DNA of 5,824 nt from an uncultured Bifidobacterium sp. (lineage in GTDB: Bacteria > Actinomycetota > Actinomycetes > Actinomycetales > Bifidobacteriaceae): NCBI GenBank assembly GCA_937876495.1, contig CALEGL010000267.1, forward strand, positions 1-5,824, read 5' to 3'. Every line of letters starts with the position of its first letter. Positions within the stretch are counted from its first letter, which is position 1. Below the pieces are notes generated by a model, which had not been told where the DNA came from, did not search any database, and worked only from the letters and a program-made list of their open reading frames with translations. The position numbers and the translations under genes are program-made. Shown here in pieces: positions 1 through 5,824 of this stretch.

Positions 1-1125
1 CATTCGAACTCCGACACCGAGGTGCTCATGCACCTCATCCGGCGCTCCCACGCGGCCACCTTCATGGACAGGCTCAAGGAGGCCCTCAACGCGGTGCACG
101 GCGGATTCGCCTACCTGCTCATGACATCCAACGCCATGATCGGGGCCCTGGACCCCAACGGCTTCCGGCCGCTGTCCCTAGGCCGTCTGCGCAACGGCGC
201 CTACGTGCTGGCCTCCGAGACCTGCGCCCTGGACATCGTCGGCGCCGAGCTCGTGCGCGACATCCGTCCGGGCGAGATCGTCGTCGTCGACGACGACGGC
301 TACCGCATCGACCGCTACACGAACCGCACCCAGCTGGCCATCTGCTCGATGGAGTTCATCTACTTCGCCCGCCCCGACTCCAACATCTACGGCATCAACG
401 TGCATTCGGCGCGCAAGCGTATGGGGGCGCGTCTGGCGAAGGAGGCGCCGGCCGACGCCGACATGGTCATCGCCGTTCCGAACTCCTCGCTGTCCGCGGC
501 CTCCGGCTACTCGGAGGCGAGCGGACTTCCCAATGAGATGGGCCTGATCAAGAACCAGTATGTGGCCCGCACCTTCATCCAGCCCACCCAGGAGCTCCGC
601 GAGCAGGGCGTGCGCATGAAGCTGTCGGCGGTGCAGGGCGTGGTGCGGGGTAAAAGGGTCGTCGTCGTGGACGACTCCATCGTCCGGGGCACGACCTCGC
701 GCCGCATCGTCCGGCTTCTGCGTGAGGCCGGCGCGAAGGAGGTGCATATGCGCATCTCCTCGCCGCCGCTGAAGTATCCGTGCTTCTACGGCATCGACAT
801 CCAGACGAGCAAGGAGCTCATCGCCGCCAAGAAATCGGTGGAGGAGATCCGAGAGTACATCGGGGCCGATTCCCTGGCCTTCCTGTCGCTCGACGGTCTC
901 ATTGACTCCATCGGTCTGCACGCCGACGCCCCCTACGGCGGACTGTGCGTCGCCTACTTCAACGGCGACTACCCCACAGCCCTGGACGACTACGAGGAGG
1001 GGTTCCTGAAGTCCCTGACCCCCGAAGACCGGGTGCGCATCCCGCGCTTCGCCCGCGAGTCCAGCCGCTACGAGGGCAACGAGTTCGTCCACGAGCCGCA
1101 GCCAGCCCCCGCCCTGGCCTCATGA
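1..1125 (+). CDS. purF: Amidophosphoribosyltransferase PurF, 5'-truncated by the window edge
   Basis: PurF catalyses the first committed step of purine synthesis in the cytoplasm: PRPP plus glutamine gives 5-phosphoribosylamine. The frame is open from base 1 and 374 residues are visible; family members are near 500, so roughly the first quarter, including the catalytic N-terminal Cys, lies upstream. Seen in order: SDTEVL (bases 13-30), the end of the glutaminase domain with [11 protein letters not shown] and [13 protein letters not shown] (about 151-249), the hallmark [20 protein letters not shown] (349-408), [14 protein letters not shown], and the PRPP-binding loop [13 protein letters not shown] (658-696). 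This is the Bacillus-type PurF that normally carries a [4Fe-4S] cluster and a cleaved propeptide. Three cluster cysteines are recognisable (codons at 343, 781, 946), but the expected fourth (955) is Tyr. The usual Arg before DP-G-RPL is Leu (148). The gene stops 81 bp before purM on the same strand, so it is probably the operon's upstream member. The identity is certain; its promoter is not in view. Confidence 0.97.
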   Translation, partial: HSNSDTEVLMHLIRRSHAATFMDRLKEALNAVHGGFAYLLMTSNAMIGALDPNGFRPLSLGRLRNGAYVLASETCALDIVGAELVRDIRPGEIVVVDDDGYRIDRYTNRTQLAICSMEFIYFARPDSNIYGINVHSARKRMGARLAKEAPADADMVIAVPNSSLSAASGYSEASGLPNEMGLIKNQYVARTFIQPTQELREQGVRMKLSAVQGVVRGKRVVVVDDSIVRGTTSRRIVRLLREAGAKEVHMRISSPPLKYPCFYGIDIQTSKELIAAKKSVEEIREYIGADSLAFLSLDGLIDSIGLHADAPYGGLCVAYFNGDYPTALDDYEEGFLKSLTPEDRVRIPRFARESSRYEGNEFVHEPQPAPALAS

Positions 1126-1169
1126 TCAGGGCGCGCCGCGCCGCAGCGGCGTCGGACGCCATCGCCATA

Positions 1170-1191
1170 ACCAGCACACCAGCAACCAGCA
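1170..1191 (+). repeat. Three ACCAGCA direct repeats in the purF-purM spacer
   Basis: ACCAGCA occurs at 1170-1176, 1178-1184 and 1185-1191, the last two directly adjacent and the first separated by one C. The block is rich in C and A, so it should be largely unstructured as RNA, and it runs straight into the purM ribosome binding site, sharing one base with it. This is directly visible. Whether it is a translational enhancer, a protein site or mere slippage is unknown. The rest of the 81-bp spacer is GC-rich with only a small 5-bp hairpin (1148-1160) and no T-run, so I see no terminator between purF and purM. Confidence 0.6.
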
Positions 1192-1198
1192 GGAAGGG
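1191..1198 (+). promoter_or_regulatory. Ribosome binding site of purM
   Basis: AGGAAGGG lies 8 bases before the ATG at 1207. It is a purine-rich Shine-Dalgarno match and fixes the purM start, which also agrees with the usual N-terminus of the family. Confidence 0.8.
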
Positions 1199-1206
1199 TA
1201 CCCGCC

Positions 1207-2241
1207 ATGCCAGAGGCGTATGAGAAGGCCGGAGTGAGCGTCGAGGCCGGATACGAGGTCGTCCGACGCATCAGGTCGCATGTGGAGCGCACCGGCCGGC
1301 CCGGCGTGATGGGCGGCATCGGAGGCTTCGGCGGCCTGTTCGACCTCGCCTCGCTCGGATACCGCGATCCGGTCCTCGTCTCGGGGACGGATGGCGTGGG
1401 AACCAAGCTCATGGTGGCGTCCATGGTCGGCCGCCACGACACCATCGGCGTCGACTGCGTGGCCATGTGCGTCAACGACATCGCCGCCCAGGGCGCCGAA
1501 CCCCTGTTCTTCCTCGACTACATTGCCTGCGGGCGAAACGACCCGGCGCTGCTCGAGAAGGTCGTCTCCGGCGTCGCGGACGGCTGCGTGCAGGCGGGGG
1601 CCGCCCTCATCGGCGGGGAGACCGCGGAGATGCCGGGCATGTACTCCCCCGAGGAATACGACCTGGCGGGCTTCGCCGTCGGCGTCGCCGAGCGCTCGCA
1701 TCTCGTCGACGGATCCGGCATCCGCGCAGGCGACGCGCTCATCGGCCTGCCCTCCTCCGGCGTGCATTCCAACGGGTTCTCGCTAGTGCGACGCGCCCTG
1801 TTCGACCAGGCGGGCTACGACGTGACGACGGTTCTGCCGGAGCTGCAGAGCCGCGCGCTGGGCGACGTGCTTCTGGAACCGACACGCATCTACGTCAAGG
1901 CCCTGAAGCCCCTGTTCGCTGCGGGGCTCGTGAAGGGGGTCGCGCACATCACCGGCGGCGGCTTCATCGAGAACGTCCCGAGAATGCTTCCCGATGGTCT
2001 GGCGGCGCGCATCGACCGGTCCTCCTGGACGGTCCCGCCCGTCTTCGGCGTCATCGAAAGGGCCGGAGACATCGACCATGACGAGATGTTCAACGTGTTC
2101 AACATGGGCATAGGCATGGTGCTGGCGGTGGACGCCGACCGTGCCGACGAAGCCCTGAAGGCCCTGTCCGGGATCGGCGAACGGGGACTGGCGATCGGAG
2201 AGGTCGTCGACCGGTCCGGCGACGCGGTCGAGCTGCGGTAG
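1207..2241 (+). CDS. purM: Phosphoribosylformylglycinamidine cyclo-ligase (AIR synthetase) PurM
   Basis: PurM closes the imidazole ring: FGAM plus ATP gives 5-aminoimidazole ribonucleotide, step 5 of IMP synthesis, as a cytoplasmic homodimer. The protein has 344 residues, matching the usual length of about 345, so it looks complete. Visible motifs are [12 protein letters not shown] (about residues 37-48), [10 protein letters not shown] in the ATP-binding region (59-68), the conserved block around [17 protein letters not shown] (about 80-98), [11 protein letters not shown] (136-146), [16 protein letters not shown] with the conserved His187 (181-196), [16 protein letters not shown] (247-262) and FNMGIGM near the C-terminus. 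All are intact, placing it in the AIRS/PurM-type ATP-binding superfamily. The ATG start is backed by a strong Shine-Dalgarno. It sits between purF and purD with spacers of 81 and 65 bp and is probably co-transcribed with both. Codon use resembles its neighbours; nothing suggests transfer or decay. Confidence 0.98.
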   Translation: MPEAYEKAGVSVEAGYEVVRRIRSHVERTGRPGVMGGIGGFGGLFDLASLGYRDPVLVSGTDGVGTKLMVASMVGRHDTIGVDCVAMCVNDIAAQGAEPLFFLDYIACGRNDPALLEKVVSGVADGCVQAGAALIGGETAEMPGMYSPEEYDLAGFAVGVAERSHLVDGSGIRAGDALIGLPSSGVHSNGFSLVRRALFDQAGYDVTTVLPELQSRALGDVLLEPTRIYVKALKPLFAAGLVKGVAHITGGGFIENVPRMLPDGLAARIDRSSWTVPPVFGVIERAGDIDHDEMFNVFNMGIGMVLAVDADRADEALKALSGIGERGLAIGEVVDRSGDAVELR

Positions 2242-2254
2242 ACGTCGAAGCACA

Positions 2255-2287
2255 TGGCGGCCTTCACCTCGCTGCGGATGGCCGCCA
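2255..2287 (+). repeat. 8-bp inverted repeat in the purM-purD spacer
   Basis: TGGCGGCC (2255-2262) and GGCCGCCA (2280-2287) are exact reverse complements separated by 17 bases. In RNA they could form a GC-rich 8-bp stem about 14 nt after the purM stop and 8 nt before the GAGGAG of purD. No T-run follows, so it is not a classical intrinsic terminator. A processing, mRNA-stabilising or weak attenuating hairpin is possible, but this is inference; an 8-bp match can also arise by chance in GC-rich DNA. Confidence 0.45.
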
Positions 2288-2294
2288 CGGAAAC

Positions 2295-2300
2295 GAGGAG
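2295..2300 (+). promoter_or_regulatory. Ribosome binding site of purD
   Basis: GAGGAG lies 6 bases before the ATG at 2307 and is followed at once by a second purine run, AAGGA (2301-2305). The pair leaves two possible starts: ATG 2307, best spaced from GAGGAG, and ATG 2313, 7 bases after AAGGA. The second would start the protein at MKVLVIGSG, which matches where E. coli PurD begins. Confidence 0.7.
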
Positions 2301-2306
2301 AAGGAT

Positions 2307-3584
2307 ATGGGAATGAAGGTTCTGGTCATCGGATCCGGCGCGCGGGAGCACGCCATCGCGACCACCCTGCTCGAGGGCGGTTCGGTCGAGGAGGTCACGG
2401 TGGCCCCCGGGAACCCCGGGATGCGGCGCGACGGCATCCTCACCACGCAGCTCAACCCTTCGAACCACGCGGCCCTTATCGACTTCGTCCGCGACAACGC
2501 CTACGACTGGGTGTTCGTCGGACCCGAGGTGCCGCTGATGGAGGGCATCGTCGACGATTTCGCCGCCGCCGGAATCCGCGCCTTCGGACCCACGAAGGCC
2601 GCCGCGCAGATCGAGGGGTCGAAGGACTTCGCCAAGCAGCTCATGGAGAGGCATGGCATCCCCACTGCCTCCTACCGGACGTTCGACGAGCTTGAGGAGG
2701 CCGAGCGCTACGTGCGCGACCACGGCGCCCCCATCGTCGTCAAGGCCGATGGCCTGGCCGCCGGAAAGGGCGTGACCGTCGCCATGGATGCGGACGCGGC
2801 GCTCAAGGCCTTGGAGGACATCTTCCTCGGGCATCGCTTCGGCGCCGCGGGGGCCAAGGTGGTCATCGAGGACTACCTGGAGGGCCAGGAGTTCTCCCTG
2901 ATGAGCTTCGTCGATGGCACTCGCTTCTGGACCATGCCCGTCTCCCAGGACCACAAGAGGGCCTTGGATGGGGACAAGGGCCCCAACACCGGCGGGATGG
3001 GCGCCTACAGCCCCGTCCCCCAGATAGGCGCGGACGTGGTGGATGCGGCCGTCGAGACCATCGTCCGGCCCGCGGTCCAGGCCATGTCCGAGGAGGGCTA
3101 TCCTTTCGTCGGCGTGCTGTACGCCGGGCTCATCGCCACGGCGGACGGCCCGAAGGTCATCGAGTTCAACGCCCGTCTGGGCGACCCGGAGACCGAGGTT
3201 GTCCTTCCCCGCCTCGCCAGCGACCTGGGCGCGGCGATCGACGCCATCCTCGACGGACGCGACCCCGTCTTCACCTGGAAGGACTCCGGAGCCACGCTCG
3301 GCGTCGTGCTGGCCTCGGACGGCTATCCCACGAACGTCGTGAAGGGCGCGCGCGTCCCCGACATCCCGGTGCGCGACGGCGAGCACGTCTACTACGCCGG
3401 GGTGGCCACGGGCGACGACGGAGGACTGGTCGCCTCCTCGGGCCGCGTGCTATTCGTCCAGACGCACGGCGACGACATCGCCTCGGCCCAGAAGCGCGCC
3501 TATGAGATCCTCGACTCGGTGGATACGACGGGCATGTTCTACCGCCACGACATCGGCGCCAAGGCTCTCGCCTCCCTGCGCTGA
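2307..3584 (+). CDS. purD: Phosphoribosylamine-glycine ligase (GAR synthetase) PurD
   Basis: PurD joins glycine to 5-phosphoribosylamine using ATP, step 2 of IMP synthesis, and so consumes the unstable product of PurF. It has 425 residues, close to the 429 of E. coli PurD, and looks complete. It is an ATP-grasp enzyme. Seen in order: the N-terminal glycine loop VIGSGAREHA (7-16), FVGPEVPLMEGIVDDF, GPTKAAAQIEGSK, the ATP-grasp strand VVKADGLAAGKG (144-155), VIEDYLEGQEFS, SQDHKRALDGDKGPNTGGMGAYSP (up to 236), and the metal/nucleotide site FNARLGDPETE (287-297). The C-terminal domain ends in GMFYRHDIGAKALASLR. The start could instead be ATG 2313, two codons downstream; this changes only the first two residues. 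The gene is the last of the pur genes in view and is followed by a strong terminator hairpin, so it probably ends the transcript. No odd residues or frameshifts were seen. Confidence 0.98.
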   Translation: MGMKVLVIGSGAREHAIATTLLEGGSVEEVTVAPGNPGMRRDGILTTQLNPSNHAALIDFVRDNAYDWVFVGPEVPLMEGIVDDFAAAGIRAFGPTKAAAQIEGSKDFAKQLMERHGIPTASYRTFDELEEAERYVRDHGAPIVVKADGLAAGKGVTVAMDADAALKALEDIFLGHRFGAAGAKVVIEDYLEGQEFSLMSFVDGTRFWTMPVSQDHKRALDGDKGPNTGGMGAYSPVPQIGADVVDAAVETIVRPAVQAMSEEGYPFVGVLYAGLIATADGPKVIEFNARLGDPETEVVLPRLASDLGAAIDAILDGRDPVFTWKDSGATLGVVLASDGYPTNVVKGARVPDIPVRDGEHVYYAGVATGDDGGLVASSGRVLFVQTHGDDIASAQKRAYEILDSVDTTGMFYRHDIGAKALASLR

Positions 3585-3621
3585 TCCGGCCCGGGCCGAT
3601 CCGTCCCGAACCTTCGGATGC

Positions 3622-3673
3622 CATGGCGTGCGGTCGGCTTCCCGGTATGGGAGTCGACCGCACGCCATGCTTT
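3622..3673 (+). terminator. Long-stem intrinsic terminator after purD, shared with the convergent gene
   Basis: Bases 3622-3642 pair with 3649-3669 around a 6-base loop (CGGTAT). The outer 15 bp are perfect Watson-Crick pairs, the core being ATGGCGTGCGGTCG (3623-3636) against CGACCGCACGCCAT (3655-3668). The inner 6 include two G-U wobbles, giving a 21-bp stem. On the plus strand it is followed by CTTTCTACTTC, a short interrupted T-tract, 85 bp after the purD coding end, so it should end the pur transcript. The T-tract overlaps the stop codon of the minus-strand gene (TAG, plus-strand 3674-3676). Read from that side the hairpin starts four bases past the stop but lacks a T-run, so it may act as a terminator or 3' protective stem in both directions. 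Confidence 0.88.
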
Positions 3674-5824
3674 CTACTTCACCGTCATGAATCCCAGGTC
3701 CTTGAGATACCCCTTGCCGGCGGTGATGTCGTACTGGATGAGTCTGTAGTCCCTGAGCAGCCGCTTCGTCGTCGAATCGAAGCCCTTGGCGGACATGGGG
3801 TTCCCCGAGGAGTCGAGGTACACCGCCTGTCCGGCGGGGATGCGGTCCCAGCCCTGGATCTTGTTCACCAGCGGCGGCTCCATGGCGGAGATCTTCGTGT
3901 GCAGCTCGGTGAGAAAGGCGAGGTACGGCGACACCTTCGCGTCCATATGCTCGGCCGCCTGGGCCATGAAGAAGTTGGGCGAGGAGTACGAGGCGTCCTC
4001 GTCCTTGGTGCCGCTGCTCGCGGAGGCCTTGTTCGACCAGATGAAGTAGTCCGTCAGATGCAGGGCCAGCGCGTTGCTGGTGTCCGCTCCGGCGGTGGAG
4101 TAGATTCCCGGCAGATGGTCGCCGTAGAAGACGACGGTGACGGGCTTGTCGAGCTTGTCGAGCTTGTCGAGGAACTTCTTGGTGGCATCGTCCGTCAGGT
4201 TTACGCCCTTGGCGTACGTCTCGATGGATTCGGTTTCGGAGTCGCCCAGCTGCTTCGAGGAGTCCGTGCTCGTGGCCGTGAAGTCGTTGTCCTTGTACCA
4301 GTCGCGGTAGGGCATGTGGTTCTGCATGGTGATGATCTGCACGAACTGGTTCGACGAGGTGCCGGATATCTCCTTGAGGGCGCTGTCGTACGTCGATTCG
4401 TCGGAGACGTACGGCGAGTCGTCGATCTTCCTCTGATAGGCGATCTGGGGATTCTGCAGGGTGTAGAAGCGGGAGAACCCGAACTTCACGTAGTTCGTCG
4501 ACCGCGAGTACATCGAGGACTCGTAGGGGTGGAAGGCGACGGAGTTCGACGTCGAGCCCCACAGCCTGTTGAAGGTCGGCGTCCACGACTCGCCCGGCAC
4601 GAGCTGCTGATAGGGGCTGGTCAGGGAGGAGTCGAAGTTGACCATGCTCAGGCCGGTCAGTCCCATGTATTCGAGGTTCGCCGTGCCGCCGCCGTAGCCG
4701 GAGGAGAGCATGAGCCCGCTTGTCGTCTCGCTTTTGATCTTCCTGATCTTCGGCATGGCGTCCTTGTTGAGGCTCAGGCCGGGAACGCGCGAGGGGTCGG
4801 AGAACGATTCCGACAGGACGAACACCACCGTGCTGTCCTTGAGGTTCTGCGAACGCGTGGAGTTGATGGTCGCGGCCTCGGACGCATAGCGCTTGGCCAC
4901 GGCCTCCATCGTGGCCTTGCTGTATCCCTCGGGCTCCTCCATGACCGTCGGGTTGAGCTGGCGGAGGAATGCCACGACCACGCCGTTGCGCTGCGCGTCG
5001 TACACGGAGTCCCACATCGAGGGGATGTCCCCCATCGTCGAGGAGAACGACCGCGCCCATGATCCGTAGGTCCCCACCTGGGATCCGTACAGACCAAGGA
5101 AAAGAGAGGGGGCGAGGATGAGAAGCAGCCGGATGACGGCGGCGAAGGCCTTCGTCGGTCCCCGCACCAGACGCCCATGCCGCGAGTCGAGCCGGCCCAG
5201 CAGCACGAAGAGGACGACCACGAGGGCGAAGGCCAGTAGGGCGAGGACGATGACCAGCACGGCCCCGTCCGGGACGAAGCTGACGAGATTGCCCGTGTTC
5301 GAGCCGAGGAAGTCGAGATCGGACGGCTGGATGGCCTCATAGCGAAGCTCCACCTTGAAGCGTTCGATGACGGCGATCACCGTGACGACGGCGAGAAGCA
5401 CCGGGGAGGCGATCCACAGGCGGTTGATGAGCATCAGAAGCACGAGATAGGCACATCCGACCAGCAGCATGTTGAGAAGGAGGACGAAGTTGAGGTCCGT
5501 CCATGTCTTCGACACCAGCGTCCAGAAGCCGTTCAGGGGGCTGGACAGCTTGACGCGCGTGCTGGAGAGGGCCACGCCCCACTGGAGGATCCCCACGGCG
5601 AGAAGGTCGATGAGGATGACGACCACCGCGTACAGCCAGCCGGGGAGAAGCACGGACCCCTTCATGCGCCTCCACCAGGAGAGTCGCGGCGACGGCGTCG
5701 AGGCATCGTCGGCCCCACCGACGAGATCCGCGTCCTCACCTTCGGAGGTCATTCCGGTCCCGGTCACCGTCTCGCCGTCCGCGCACGGCCGCGCCGGTTC
5801 GCCGTCATGCGGGAGCTCGCCGTC
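3674..5824 (-). CDS. LTA synthase family phosphoglycerol transferase, five-helix membrane protein; start probably beyond the window
   Basis: Expected role: transfer of glycerol phosphate from phosphatidylglycerol to a lipoteichoic acid or lipoglycan acceptor outside the membrane. Numbering runs from the first in-window start, GTG at 5767 (697 residues). After an acidic N-terminus and WWRRMKG come five hydrophobic segments (about 43-67, 93-115, 117-137, 168-190, 207-228). Basic loops suggest N-in and a C-terminal extracellular domain, the LtaS layout. The alkaline phosphatase/sulfatase-fold domain keeps the key positions: Glu320 in LSESFSD, nucleophile Thr362 in GGGTANLEYMG, His484 in MQNHMPY, and Asp550-His551 in YGDHLPG, corresponding to the metal and catalytic residues of staphylococcal LtaS. 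It should therefore be active and Mn-dependent. The tail LLRDYRLIQYDITAGKGYLKD is typical of the family. No good Shine-Dalgarno precedes GTG 5767 or ATG 5752, and the frame stays open with coding-like codons to 5824, so the start is likely upstream. OpgB/MdoB-like or other phosphoglycerol transferases are alternatives; the acceptor cannot be read from sequence. Confidence 0.9.
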   Translation of the reverse strand, partial: DGELPHDGEPARPCADGETVTGTGMTSEGEDADLVGGADDASTPSPRLSWWRRMKGSVLLPGWLYAVVVILIDLLAVGILQWGVALSSTRVKLSSPLNGFWTLVSKTWTDLNFVLLLNMLLVGCAYLVLLMLINRLWIASPVLLAVVTVIAVIERFKVELRYEAIQPSDLDFLGSNTGNLVSFVPDGAVLVIVLALLAFALVVVLFVLLGRLDSRHGRLVRGPTKAFAAVIRLLLILAPSLFLGLYGSQVGTYGSWARSFSSTMGDIPSMWDSVYDAQRNGVVVAFLRQLNPTVMEEPEGYSKATMEAVAKRYASEAATINSTRSQNLKDSTVVFVLSESFSDPSRVPGLSLNKDAMPKIRKIKSETTSGLMLSSGYGGGTANLEYMGLTGLSMVNFDSSLTSPYQQLVPGESWTPTFNRLWGSTSNSVAFHPYESSMYSRSTNYVKFGFSRFYTLQNPQIAYQRKIDDSPYVSDESTYDSALKEISGTSSNQFVQIITMQNHMPYRDWYKDNDFTATSTDSSKQLGDSETESIETYAKGVNLTDDATKKFLDKLDKLDKPVTVVFYGDHLPGIYSTAGADTSNALALHLTDYFIWSNKASASSGTKDEDASYSSPNFFMAQAAEHMDAKVSPYLAFLTELHTKISAMEPPLVNKIQGWDRIPAGQAVYLDSSGNPMSAKGFDSTTKRLLRDYRLIQYDITAGKGYLKDLGFMTVK
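4144..4171 (-). repeat. Three perfect 9-bp tandem repeats inside the phosphoglycerol transferase gene
   Basis: GCTTGTCGA on the plus strand is repeated at 4144-4152, 4153-4161 and 4162-4170, plus one further base. On the coding strand it encodes Leu-Asp-Lys three times (residues 533-541), in the segment just before the GDHLP metal-binding motif. The unit is 9 bp, so gain or loss of a copy keeps the frame and would lengthen or shorten a charged helix-like stretch by three residues. Confidence 0.85.
5772..5824 (-). repeat. Spaced GACGGCGA repeats, in frame with the phosphoglycerol transferase
   Basis: On the minus strand GACGGCGA occurs three times (plus-strand 5772-5779, 5799-5806, 5817-5824), at offsets of 27 and 18 bases. 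All three lie in the frame of the downstream gene, each encoding Asp-Gly-Glu. The intervening codons are also rich in G/C at position three. This points to a hydrophilic, repeat-bearing N-terminal extension instead of a leader region, though the window ends before this can be settled. Confidence 0.5.

Noticed and set aside
178..1092. Minus-strand open frame of 304 codons antisense to purF
   Set aside because: It is a mirror of conserved purF coding sequence with a Val/Asp/Gly/His-rich product and no motif.
1139..1160. Small overlapping GC-rich hairpins after purF, for example GGCGT-CGG-ACGCC at 1148-1160
   Set aside because: The stems are 4-5 bp, compete with each other, and have no T-run. 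Such pairings are common by chance in GC-rich spacers, so I do not call a terminator.
1890..3386. Minus-strand open frame of 498 codons antisense to purM and purD
   Set aside because: It is antisense to two certain genes and the spacer between them. Long spurious frames are expected in GC-rich DNA, and no domain was seen.
3583..3619. 10-bp palindrome GGCCCGGGCC (3588-3597) flanked by GATCC on both sides, and a 5-bp ATCCG/CGGAT pairing downstream
   Set aside because: The palindrome has no loop and so cannot form a hairpin, and it is simple GC sequence. It could be a chance palindrome or restriction site; nothing ties it to an operator or attachment site.
3450..5060. Minus-strand open frame of 536 codons overlapping the phosphoglycerol transferase gene and the purD 3' end
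   Set aside because: It runs in another frame of the same strand as the real gene, passes through the terminator hairpin and into antisense of purD, and its composition (Arg, His, Gly, Asp) is that of a shadow frame.
3623..5062. Long plus-strand open frame (479 codons) opposite the phosphoglycerol transferase gene
   Set aside because: It is antisense to a gene with clear domains and motifs. Its product is low-complexity (rich in Val, Arg, Gly, His) as expected from the complement of GC-rich coding DNA, and it has no recognisable motif.
1..5824. Mobile elements, CRISPR arrays, tRNA/rRNA genes, riboswitches
   Set aside because: I looked for transposase or integrase motifs, spaced palindromic repeats, tRNA-like cloverleafs and long structured leaders and saw none. 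The region upstream of purF, where a purine-responsive leader would sit, is not in the window.

Overview
This is a GC-rich bacterial window in which nearly every third codon position is G or C. Genes are tightly packed and have strong Shine-Dalgarno sites. The PurF is of the Bacillus/actinobacterial type. Together with the purF-purM-purD order and a neighbouring LtaS-like phosphoglycerol transferase, this suggests a high-GC Gram-positive actinobacterium, most likely Bifidobacterium or a close relative. That placement is inferred from protein style; the window holds no rRNA or other marker gene.

Layout. Bases 1-1125 (+) are the 3' three quarters of purF, which runs in from the left edge. An 81-bp spacer with a triple ACCAGCA direct repeat leads to purM (1207-2241, +). 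A 65-bp spacer with an 8-bp inverted repeat leads to purD (2307-3584, +). The 89-bp gap after purD holds a 21-bp-stem terminator hairpin. Beyond it, on the minus strand and convergent with the pur genes, is one large gene (3674 to the right edge) for a five-helix membrane protein with an extracellular LtaS/sulfatase-fold domain. Its reading frame stays open to base 5824, so its true start is probably outside the window.

Function. PurF, PurD and PurM catalyse steps 1, 2 and 5 of de novo purine (IMP) synthesis. PurF makes the very unstable 5-phosphoribosylamine that PurD consumes, so co-transcription makes sense. The minus-strand gene belongs to cell-envelope biogenesis: it should transfer glycerol phosphate from phosphatidylglycerol onto a lipoteichoic acid or lipoglycan acceptor outside the cell. 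It has no evident link to purine synthesis beyond sharing the intergenic hairpin.

Overall this is mostly ordinary core-genome sequence. I see no mobile element, CRISPR array, tRNA or rRNA, and no undescribed multi-gene system. The points most worth checking are an apparent Cys-to-Tyr change at one [4Fe-4S] ligand position of PurF, the long shared terminator hairpin, two in-frame repeats in the phosphoglycerol transferase gene, and the two structured or repetitive spacers inside the pur operon.
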